A DNA stretch of 37,326 bases from Candidatus Poribacteria bacterium (lineage in GTDB: Bacteria; Poribacteria; WGA-4E; WGA-3G), in NCBI GenBank assembly GCA_003635195.1, contig PYIY01000200.1, forward strand, positions 67,855-105,180. Direction: 5' to 3'. Positions within the stretch are counted from its first letter, which is position 1; every line of letters begins with the position of its first letter. The notes under the pieces were generated by a model that saw only the letters and a list, made by a program, of their open reading frames with translations, was not told where the DNA came from and made no database searches. Shown here one piece after another: positions 8,409-16,900 of the stretch. The translations under genes and the position numbers were made by a program.

Positions 8409-8437
8409 TTGACATGTTGTGAATTATAATGTATAAT
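8409..8437 (+). promoter_or_regulatory. Perfect-consensus sigma-70 promoter for rpoBC
   Basis: TTGACA (8409-8414), a 17-base spacer and TATAAT (8432-8437) make an exact consensus promoter in an AT-rich stretch. Transcription should start near 8444, leaving a leader of about 115 bases before the GTG start of rpoB. Confidence 0.85.
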
Positions 8438-8474
8438 ATTCTGTTATGCCATGCTATGTCACCATATTAAGACG

Positions 8475-8504
8475 GAAAAAGCAGCTGCGGAAGCAGGCTT
8501 TTTC
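8475..8504 (+). promoter_or_regulatory. Terminator-like hairpin in the rpoB leader (possible attenuator)
   Basis: GAAAAAGC (8475-8482) pairs with GCTTTTTC (8497-8504) and CTGC (8485-8488) with GCAG (8493-8496), closing a GGAA tetraloop of GNRA type, with only AG bulged. The GC-rich top followed by five T resembles an intrinsic terminator placed between the promoter and the start codon, so attenuation of rpoBC is plausible. Confidence 0.5.
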
Positions 8505-8558
8505 AAAAAGTCTACTCGTAAACTGCGCAACCACCGCCAAATAGGGGGACTCCTTTCA

Positions 8559-11500
8559 GTGAACAAAACGCCCAGAAAATCTTTTGCCAAAACACGGATT
8601 CGGACAGATCTCCCGAATCTGATAGAAACCCAAAAGGTTTCTTACGATGCCTTTTTACAGCGAGATGTCTCACCCAATGAACGTATAGATACAGGCCTCC
8701 AGGCAGTATTTAAAGAAGTGTTTCCCATCCGAGATTTTTCGGAGGTCAATAGCCTTGAATTTGTCAGTTACACCCTCGGGACACCTAAATATACATTACA
8801 AGAATGCGTTGCACGCGGTGTAACATATCAGGTATCTCTCACAGCGCGTATCATGCTCGTACTCCGTGAAGCCGACCCGGATGCTGATGAACCACACGTC
8901 GTGGATATCCGAGAATCCGATGTCTATCTCGGCGAAGTGCCATTAATGACCGAAAACGGCAGCTTCATTGTCAACGGTAGTGAACGCGTGATAGTGAGTC
9001 AACTGCATCGCTCGCCGGGTGTCATCTTTCTTGAGAAATCGTTACCAACCGGAAGACGGACGCCGACTGCCCAAATTATTCCCTATCGAGGGGCATGGGT
9101 TGAATTTGAAATAGACACGAAGGACCAGATTTATGTCCGCATCGACAAACGTAGAAAACTACCCGCTACAGTGCTACTGCGCGCACTCGGTTGGGCATCA
9201 GACGCAGATATTCTCAAACTCTACGCCAAAACGGAACGGCTTGTACTTGATGGATGGCAGGTTACGCACGTAGAGGGACCCGCAATACAGGTTAAAACAG
9301 GCGACCTGTTAGATGCCGCAGAATTTCGGCAAGCCAAGAAAGACTATCCCGATCTTGAAACTGAAAAGTGTCATCGTGTTACGCTGGTACCAGATGAAGA
9401 TGAGGGCTGCCCATTAGAGATAGGACAACTGCTCTCGGAAAAAGAGCGTACAAGGCACCGTAGGAAATGGAAAGGCTTTAAGACCGAGCTGCAACATCGC
9501 GTTCTTGATACCCACGACAGCGGATGTGAGTTTACAATTGGACAGCTCCTAACGAATTCAGAATACGAAAAGGCGCGCACCCGCTACGGAAAAAAGGCTT
9601 TCACGGCTGAGCAAATCCTCTCCGAAGACGCTCAAGATAGGGTCTGTGCTGAAGACGTTAAACATCAAGAGACCGGCGAAGTGCTCCTTACCGCAAATAC
9701 ACTCCTCACCGAAACCGAATTGGAGCGCCTTAAAGAAGCCGGTGTTGAAGCACTCACCGTCTTGGATACCGAGGATTGCCAACACATCCGATTTTTACGC
9801 AATACCCTGGAGCGAGATCGGCAAGCGGACTACGAGGAACAATACTCTTTACAGGACGCAGCACTCCTTACAATTTTTCGCACCTTGAGACCCGGGGACA
9901 CCACCAATATAGAGAACGCGCGTAAACACCTCACATGGTTACTTTTTGATTCACACCGATATGATTTAGGCGTAGTTGGGCGATATAAATTGAATCGAAA
10001 ATTCCATGCGATACCTGTTTACGGAGAACCGCCTGAAGAAACGTTGCGCACACTCCGACCTGAAGATATTGCCGCGACGGTCGATTACCTTCTTAAAGTA
10101 CATAACGGGTTAGCACCCAAGGACGATCTTGACCACCTTGGCAACCGACGTGTACGTGTTATCGGTGAACTCCTCGAAAATCAGTTCCGGATGGGATTAT
10201 TCCAAATTCGTAGAACCACACGCGAACGGTTGAGTACCAATAACGATGTCGCAAAAGTCATACCGTCTTCACTGGTAAACCCGAAACCGCTCATGATGGC
10301 ACTTCGTGAATTCTTCGGGTCAAACCAGCTGTCGCAATTTATGCAACAGATTAATCCGCTCGATGAGTTGACACACAAGCGCCGTATCTCAGCAATCGGG
10401 CCAGGCGGACTTCATCGAGACAGGGCAACAGCCGCTGTTCGGGATGTACATTGGACACATTTCGGGCGGGTCTGTCCCTTGGAAACGCCTGAAGGCCCTT
10501 CAATCGGGCTTATTGTGTCTCTCGCTTGCTATGGGCGCATAAACCCTTACGGTTTTATAGAGACACCGTATCATAAAGTCGAGAATGGATCCGTTCTATC
10601 ACATGATGTTGAATATCTCACAGCAGACAGCGAAGATACCGTCCACATTGCTGCGAGGACAGCAGCGCGCGACATCGCACAAACGACAAATGGTGACCCG
10701 GATGCTTCGGGACAACTTCTGCCTATCCGCAGTGGTGAAGACGTGGTGTCTCTCCCGATGGAAAAAGTCGACTATATCGGGGTCTCGCCGCAACAGATCG
10801 TTGGCATCTCTGCCGCACTTGTCCCATTCCTGGAGCACGAGGATGCAAACCGTGCTTTGATGGGCGCAAACCATCAGCGTCAAGCTGTGCCACTCATCCG
10901 TCCAGAAGCACCACTTGTCGGAACAGGCATGGAAGAACCGGCAGCCCGGTATTCCGGGGCACTGATCACCGCAAAACGAGCGGGAACTGTCACAAGCGTC
11001 TCTGCCGACGAAATTCTCATATACACAGGCGAAGCCCTTCACCATGACGAAGGTGAAAACACTTTCAGCGAGATGGGCTACGATGTTTATAAACTCCAAA
11101 CCTTCAAGCGCAGTAACAGCGGCACTTGTCTCCATCAACGGCCAATCGTTGCAGTCGGGGATAAAGTTGAAGCCGGACAAGTCATCATTGATGGCACCTC
11201 TACAGAAAATGGTGAACTCGCACTCGGCCGGAATATACTCTGTGCTTATATGCCCTGGGGCGGCCACAACTATGAGGACTCTATCCTTATAAGTGAGACC
11301 CTTATTAAAGAGGATACCTTCACCTCTATACACATTGAGGAGTTTGAGGTGGAAGCGCGCGAAACGAAAGTAGGACCAGAGGAAATTACGCGAGACATTC
11401 CCAACGTTAGCGAACAGCGACTCAGTCAACTTGATGAGGAAGGCATCATTCGCGTCGGGAGCGTTGTTAAAGCAGGGAGTATCCTTGTTGGCAAGATTAC

Positions 11501-13793
11501 ACCCAAAGGTGAAAGCGAATATGGACCTGAGGAAAAACTCCTAAGAGCAATCTTTGGTGAAAAGGTTAAAGAGGTCCGAGATGCTTCTACCTATGTGCGT
11601 CCCGGCGTTGAAGGTGTCGTCATTGATGTAAAGGTATTTTCACGGAAACCTGATGGCGCACAACGACGCGGGAACTGGATGCAAGATGACTCCGGGTTGT
11701 CAATGGCTGATGGACTACGCTATGAATCGAAACGTAAGGAGATTGAAGAGACATGGCGCCAACAGACCGCTTCGATCCGCCGTCGGAAAATCGAGGAGAT
11801 TCGTAATGCACTCATCGGATGCGAACTTGTTGATCCACTTTACGCTGTCGGTGATGCCGAACCTTTTGCGAATGCTGGTGATAACCTGACTGCTGGAGCT
11901 TTGGATACCTACATCTCCGGTTTCACGGCGGATGAGTATCGGACGATAACCGAGGATACCGCCGCCGAGGCTTTCACTGCTGATCCATCTTATAGAGTAA
12001 CAAGTGTCCCTGAACCTATTCCGACAATCGCGACACGTACCCCAGATGCTTCAGCTGAAGGAAAAACGGCTACTGACGGCGACGAGGACGAGAATTTTGA
12101 AGAGATCGGAATATCCTCAGTGTCATCTGCCGAAATCGTCAGCGCAGTGGAGGCGTATTTGAGTGAGGTTTGCAAACCACTCTTGGGAGATAATGAACTA
12201 CTTACGCAGGAAGAGGAACCTTTAAGTACGCAAGCAGAGCGTGCTGACATCTCTCTGCTGGGTTACGATGGCAGTGTGGTTGCTATTGCTATGCATAAGA
12301 ACACCTACGCCGACGATGAAGACTCCGAAGCCGAAACGGACACCGAACAACTCAAGGGGGCGCTTACGGCAACGAACGCCCGATTCGGGATATTGCTCAC
12401 TGAAGAAGACCTTGAACCTGATAACTATGAGTTCTACGAACTTCTGGACAACACAACGTTGGAAGCCCGGGAACGCTCGGAATTTGAACAATCTCTTGTC
12501 GTTCAACTAACGGAGGCCGGATGTCCCGTTGCGGAAGGCGAAGAACTCACCGAAGAAAGCTGGGCGGACTTTAGTGAAATCTATCCCGGTTTGCAAGCAG
12601 AGGTATTTTGGAAAATTAAGGAAGTCTTTGACGCGGAATGTCCATTGGTTGAAGGGCAGGAGTTGTCGGATGCTGATTATCAGGAAGCACGCAGTGATTA
12701 TCCGGCACGTCTTGTAGAAGCCGGGCAGCGACTGACCGCGGAAGAGCAAGAGACACTCAGCAAGACTGCCAAAGACCTAAAAACCGAAAGCGTTTGGCAT
12801 ATTACTGCTGTTTTCGATCCGAAGTGCACACTATCGGTTGACGAATATGTTTCTGATGCTGACTATCAAAAAGCGCGTAAGGAGTGTAGTTTGTCGTTCT
12901 CGGATATCAACGTGACCAATGCTGAGGTAAAAGAACACATTCAGCGCGTTGAAGAGATGGCGCAGGGCAGGATAACCGCTTACACCGATGAGAAAGAGCA
13001 GGCACTCCAGCAGTTGGAAATGGGGGATGAACTGAAGCCCGGGGTTATCAAGCGCGTCAAAGTCTATGTCGCCAGCAAACGTCCGATTTCTATCGGTGAT
13101 AAGATGGCAGGGCGCTACGGAAACAAAGGTGTTGTTGCAAAAATTTTGCCAGCTGAGGATATGCCCTATCTGCCAGATGGGACCCCCGTTGAATTGGTGT
13201 TGAATCCTTTGGGCGTGCCCTCTCGAATGAACGTCGGTCAAATTTTGGAAATTCATCTCGGATGGGCGTGCCATGAACTCGGTATCCGCGTCGAATCTCC
13301 GGTATTTGATGGCGCAACCGAAAAAGAAGTTTTTGAAATGCTCGACCAAACCAAGCTCCCAGAGCGCAGTAAACGTACGGGTAAGAGCATCCTTTTTGAT
13401 GGTAGAACCGGTGAGCCCTTCGCACAAGAAGTAACGGTAGGATATGTCTATTTTCTCAAATTAAACCATCTCGTTGCTGATAAGATGCACGCGCGTTCTA
13501 CAGGACCTTATTCCCTCGTTACACAACAACCACTTGGCGGTAAGGCACAACACGGCGGGCAACGACTCGGTGAGATGGAAGTTTGGGCATTGGAAGCTTA
13601 CGGGGCTGCGCATACACTTCAAGAAATGCTCACGCTCAAATCGGATGATGTACTCGGCAGAAGAGAGATTTATGAATCGGTTGTGAAAGGGCTAAACCCT
13701 GATCCGCCCGGAACCCCCGAATCGTTCAAGGTATTAGTCCGTGAACTCCAAACCCTCGGACTCCACGTATCCCTTGACCAAGATGAGGAATAG
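8559..13793 (+). CDS. rpoB: DNA-directed RNA polymerase subunit beta, greatly expanded
   Basis: The catalytic core is intact: N-terminal PNLIETQKVSYDAFL, IDKRRKLPATVLLRALG, the fork/rifampicin region near residue 588, GPEEKLLRAIFGEK, GDKMAGRYGNKGVVAKI, and the C-terminal QQPLGGKAQHGGQR and ALEAYGAA blocks. At 1744 residues it is far longer than E. coli beta (1342). The excess lies in two places: the lobe insertion (residues about 230-350) with three copies of a repeat module, and an insertion of about 450 residues at the position of the second large E. coli insertion, with an acidic linker, an HsdR-N-like domain and at least three modules. Start: the frame is open from ATG 8451, but that lies only about seven bases past the predicted transcript start; GTG 8559 has GGGGGA nine bases upstream and fits the family N-terminus. 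Confidence 0.96.
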   Translation: MNKTPRKSFAKTRIRTDLPNLIETQKVSYDAFLQRDVSPNERIDTGLQAVFKEVFPIRDFSEVNSLEFVSYTLGTPKYTLQECVARGVTYQVSLTARIMLVLREADPDADEPHVVDIRESDVYLGEVPLMTENGSFIVNGSERVIVSQLHRSPGVIFLEKSLPTGRRTPTAQIIPYRGAWVEFEIDTKDQIYVRIDKRRKLPATVLLRALGWASDADILKLYAKTERLVLDGWQVTHVEGPAIQVKTGDLLDAAEFRQAKKDYPDLETEKCHRVTLVPDEDEGCPLEIGQLLSEKERTRHRRKWKGFKTELQHRVLDTHDSGCEFTIGQLLTNSEYEKARTRYGKKAFTAEQILSEDAQDRVCAEDVKHQETGEVLLTANTLLTETELERLKEAGVEALTVLDTEDCQHIRFLRNTLERDRQADYEEQYSLQDAALLTIFRTLRPGDTTNIENARKHLTWLLFDSHRYDLGVVGRYKLNRKFHAIPVYGEPPEETLRTLRPEDIAATVDYLLKVHNGLAPKDDLDHLGNRRVRVIGELLENQFRMGLFQIRRTTRERLSTNNDVAKVIPSSLVNPKPLMMALREFFGSNQLSQFMQQINPLDELTHKRRISAIGPGGLHRDRATAAVRDVHWTHFGRVCPLETPEGPSIGLIVSLACYGRINPYGFIETPYHKVENGSVLSHDVEYLTADSEDTVHIAARTAARDIAQTTNGDPDASGQLLPIRSGEDVVSLPMEKVDYIGVSPQQIVGISAALVPFLEHEDANRALMGANHQRQAVPLIRPEAPLVGTGMEEPAARYSGALITAKRAGTVTSVSADEILIYTGEALHHDEGENTFSEMGYDVYKLQTFKRSNSGTCLHQRPIVAVGDKVEAGQVIIDGTSTENGELALGRNILCAYMPWGGHNYEDSILISETLIKEDTFTSIHIEEFEVEARETKVGPEEITRDIPNVSEQRLSQLDEEGIIRVGSVVKAGSILVGKITPKGESEYGPEEKLLRAIFGEKVKEVRDASTYVRPGVEGVVIDVKVFSRKPDGAQRRGNWMQDDSGLSMADGLRYESKRKEIEETWRQQTASIRRRKIEEIRNALIGCELVDPLYAVGDAEPFANAGDNLTAGALDTYISGFTADEYRTITEDTAAEAFTADPSYRVTSVPEPIPTIATRTPDASAEGKTATDGDEDENFEEIGISSVSSAEIVSAVEAYLSEVCKPLLGDNELLTQEEEPLSTQAERADISLLGYDGSVVAIAMHKNTYADDEDSEAETDTEQLKGALTATNARFGILLTEEDLEPDNYEFYELLDNTTLEARERSEFEQSLVVQLTEAGCPVAEGEELTEESWADFSEIYPGLQAEVFWKIKEVFDAECPLVEGQELSDADYQEARSDYPARLVEAGQRLTAEEQETLSKTAKDLKTESVWHITAVFDPKCTLSVDEYVSDADYQKARKECSLSFSDINVTNAEVKEHIQRVEEMAQGRITAYTDEKEQALQQLEMGDELKPGVIKRVKVYVASKRPISIGDKMAGRYGNKGVVAKILPAEDMPYLPDGTPVELVLNPLGVPSRMNVGQILEIHLGWACHELGIRVESPVFDGATEKEVFEMLDQTKLPERSKRTGKSILFDGRTGEPFAQEVTVGYVYFLKLNHLVADKMHARSTGPYSLVTQQPLGGKAQHGGQRLGEMEVWALEAYGAAHTLQEMLTLKSDDVLGRREIYESVVKGLNPDPPGTPESFKVLVRELQTLGLHVSLDQDEE
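9255..9605 (+). repeat. Three tandem polymerase repeat modules in the RpoB lobe insertion
   Basis: Units start at codons 9255 (WQVTHVEG), 9372 (HRVTLVPDEDEGCPL) and 9495 (HRVLDTHDSGCEF), spaced 39 and 41 codons. Each has the form aromatic/His-x-V-T-x-V, a Cys-hydrophobic-hydrophobic turn, G-x-x-L, then a helical E-rich segment. They replace the first part of the E. coli lobe insertion, while the second part (TGEVLLTANTLLTETELERL) still aligns with E. coli. Confidence 0.8.
12117..12465 (+). other. HsdR-N-like (PD-(D/E)XK fold) domain embedded in RpoB
   Basis: RpoB residues about 1187-1303 follow the order expected for the type I restriction R-subunit N-terminal domain: helix SAEIVSAVEAYLSEV, a strand with E residues, ADISLLGYDGSVVAIAMHKN, a helix with TEQLKGALTATNA, and strand RFGILLTEED. 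D1230 and K1247 occupy the D and K positions, but the Glu of the E-x-K is M1245, so catalysis is unlikely. An acidic insert (DDEDSEAETD) interrupts the loop after the K. This is recognition by pattern only; the alternative is an unrelated alpha/beta insertion. Confidence 0.5.
12495..12911 (+). repeat. Repeat modules in the second RpoB insertion
   Basis: Units begin at 12495 (LVVQLTEAGCPVAEGEEL), 12609 (WKIKEVFDAECPLVEGQEL) and 12795 (WHITAVFDPKCTLSVDEYV). Spacings are 38 and 62 codons; the longer unit contains an extra half-module (VEAGQRLTAEEQETL). A more degraded YRVTSV start occurs near 11990. The array ends just before the conserved beta core resumes at about 13020. Confidence 0.75.
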
Positions 13794-13800
13794 CATAATA

Positions 13801-13874
13801 GTTATAAGTTGTTGGTTGTTGGTTAAGAGGTATTCCGAACAGTTCTGTCCAACTCTTAACTTACTACTTATAAC
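13801..13874 (+). repeat. Nested inverted repeat between rpoB and rpoC
   Basis: Outer arms GTTATAAGT (13801-13809) and ACTTATAAC (13866-13874) and inner arms GTTAAGAG (13822-13829) and CTCTTAAC (13853-13860) are exact complements. The 3' side carries three tandem copies of TTATAAC up to the rpoC Shine-Dalgarno. It fills the 112-base gap and could moderate the relative expression of the two subunits. Confidence 0.6.
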
Positions 13875-13905
13875 TTATAACTTATAACCACTATAAGGAG
13901 AACTG

Positions 13906-16900
13906 ATGAACACGGCATTTGACAGCATCTCCATAAAGATAGCATCGCCTGATCAGATCAAGGACTCGGCGAAACAAACCAGTTGTAAACGCCGAAATCC
14001 TGCTGAAACTACAGATGGACCCTTTATCTGCCCAGAAAAAGGGACGTGTAGCTGCGGTGAGGTCAAGAAGGCAGAGACTATTAACTATCGGTCCTTCCGT
14101 CCAGAACCTGAAGGACTTTTCTGTGAGGCTATCTTCGGACCACAAAAGGATTGGGAATGTAACTGCGGTAAGTATAAACGTATTAAGCACAAAGGGATGA
14201 TATGTGATCGTTGTGGTGTTGAGATTACACAACAACGCGTCCGCAGGGACCGGCTCGGATATATACAGCTCGCTGCGCCTGTCTCCCATATATGGTACTT
14301 CAAGGGGCTACCATCACGCATCGGTGTTTTCTGTGGGCTCTCTTCACGGGATGTTGAACGCGTACTCTATTTTGAGGGTTTTATTGTCGTTGAGGTAACC
14401 GACCCAGATTGTCCACTTGAAGTTGGACAGGTGTTAACGGAAGTCGAATATGTAGAGCATAGTAATAAGCACTGGGGCGGTTTTCGCGCTGGCACCGGGG
14501 CAGAAGTCATCCGTGAAATCCTTAGCAACATTGACCTTGAGGAGAAGATAAAAGCGTTAACCGAAGAGTTGACGGAAACAACAAGCCATCAGAAAAAACT
14601 TAAGGTTGCCAAGCAGCTGAAGCAGATGGCAGATTTTGCAGAAGCCGAACAGCGACCCGAATGGATGATCCTGGATGTCATTCCAGTAATTCCACCGGAT
14701 TTACGACCCCTTGTTCCCCTTGAAGGCGGACGCTTCGCTACCAGTGATCTCAACGACCTCTATCGCCGTGTTATCAATCGCAACAACCGACTCCGGAAGT
14801 TGATACAACTCCGTTCCCCGGAAGTCATCCTTCGAAATGAAAAACGGATGTTACAAGAAGCCGTTGATGCCTTCTTTGACAACGGACGCCACGGCAGACG
14901 TGTCACCGGACCCGGAAACCGGCCCCTCAAGTCCCTCGCTGAAGTACTGAAAGGTAAAATCGGACGGTTTCGCCAGAACCTACTCGGTAAACGCGTCGAT
15001 TATTCTGGACGTAGTGTTATCGTCGTTGGACCCGAATTGGGGCTCCACCAGTGTGGGATCCCCAAACGCATGGCGGTTGAATTGTTCAAGCCCTTTATCA
15101 TCGAGCGGCTCCAAGCCTACGGGTATACACAGACAATTAAGCGCGCCAAGCATATCGCTGAACACGTTGACTCTGATTCGCCTGTTTGGGAAGTTGTCGA
15201 GGAAGTTATTGCGGATCATCCCGTCTTGCTCAACCGGCCACCGACATTGCACCGACTTGGCATTCAAGCGTTTTTGCCTGTCTTGGTAGAAGGAAAATCC
15301 ATCAGAATTCCACCGCTCGTTTGTAAAGCGTTTAATGCCGATTTTGATGGCGACCAGATGGCGGTTCACGTACCGTTGACAGTCGAATCACAGGCTGAGG
15401 CGAAACTCCTCATGCTCAGTAGTCATAACATCTTGAAACCTTCACACGGGCGTCCGATCGCCGTGCCTGAACTTGATATGGTCCTTGGACCGAGTTTCCT
15501 TACAAAAACGTTACCCGAACACGCCGAGGATGCCGCACTTTTACACGAGGCGTACACCACAGCGGACGCTTCTGCTTTTGCAGCGTTCCAAGACAAACCC
15601 TGGTACCACAGGCGTTTCACGCATCCAGAGGAGGTTATCACCGCCCATGCTGCTGGTCAGCTTAAGCTCCATGATAGCATCCAACTCTTCAGCATATCCA
15701 ATGGAGATAGCGAAAACGGCGCAGCCACAGAACCGATTCTCACAACGGTCGGTAGGGTCATCTTTAACGAAGTACTCCCACCTGAATTAGAATGGGAAGA
15801 TGAACATTCGCAACAACGTATTCCATTTTTCAATGCAGAAGCCGGCGGACGAGAATTATCCCAGATAATTGAGGATTGCTTCCGCGAGTTGGGAACTCGC
15901 GTCACTACCGAAGTACTTGAGAAAGTCCAAAAACTCGCTTTTGAGTACGCAACGCTCAGCGGCATTTCGCCCGGGATCACCGATTATATTACACCTGACA
16001 ACCGCAACGAGTTGGTGAACACAGCAAAGTCAGAAATTGAGAACCTCCTTGAAGGTGCCCCTGCAACTGAGAGTGAAGAATACGAAAATGAGCAGATTCG
16101 CATCTGGCTCGACGCAAAGGACGAGATAGAAGATAGGATGTTTGAAATCTTGCCGCAGGAAGAAACCCCCCTTGTTGAGCGTGGAGACCCGCGTAAGGTT
16201 CACCCATACGTCGATCCCGATGGATTAGAGATAGACGATAAAACGGTGGAAGGTTTCAGTCCAGTGCACATTATGGCGGATAGTGGGGCTCGCGCCCGAA
16301 AAGACCCATTTATGCAAATCAGCGCCTTTATCGGACTGAAGGCAAAGCAGGATGGCGATGTCCTCATTCCACCGATAGGGACTTCTACTTCTCGCGAAGG
16401 AGACTTAGATCTACCCAACTATTTCTGTTCTTATCGCGAAGGGTTGGATGTACTCGACTACTTTAACTCTACCTACGGATCGCGTAAAGGCCTCGTGGAC
16501 ACTGCGCTGAAAACCGCACATTCGGGCTACCTGACCCGAAGGCTTGTTGATGTCGCACAGGATGTCCGTGTTACTGCTGAAGATTGCCATACACTCAATG
16601 GCATCCAGAAGTTCGCAACAGCAGGCGGTGATCTCGCCTTTAAAATCAGTGGACGCACCACATCCGAGGATATTCTCCACCCAGAAAGTGGTGATCTACT
16701 TATGCCTGCCAACACCCTCATATCCTCGCAGATGGCGAACCAGATTGAGGACCTCGGTATAAAGGTCGTGAGGGTACGCTCCGTCCTTACCTGCCAAACC
16801 GACGAGGGCGTTTGTGCGAAATGTTATGGGACCGATCTAACTACAAATAGCCTGGTGAATGTCGGTGAGGCTATCGGAATTATCGCCGCACAATCCATCG

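Noticed and set aside
8451..8558. ATG 8451 as the rpoB start, adding 36 residues
   Set aside because: It lies about seven bases after the predicted transcript start with no ribosome-binding site, and its codons overlap the leader hairpin; GTG 8559 has a good site.
10599..11429. 276-codon minus-strand frame inside rpoB
   Set aside because: It is antisense to conserved beta coding sequence, has no family resemblance, and is a by-product of codon use.
12831..13427. 198-codon minus-strand frame at the 3' end of rpoB
   Set aside because: It is the shadow of the conserved GDKMAGRYGNKG region, with no start signals.
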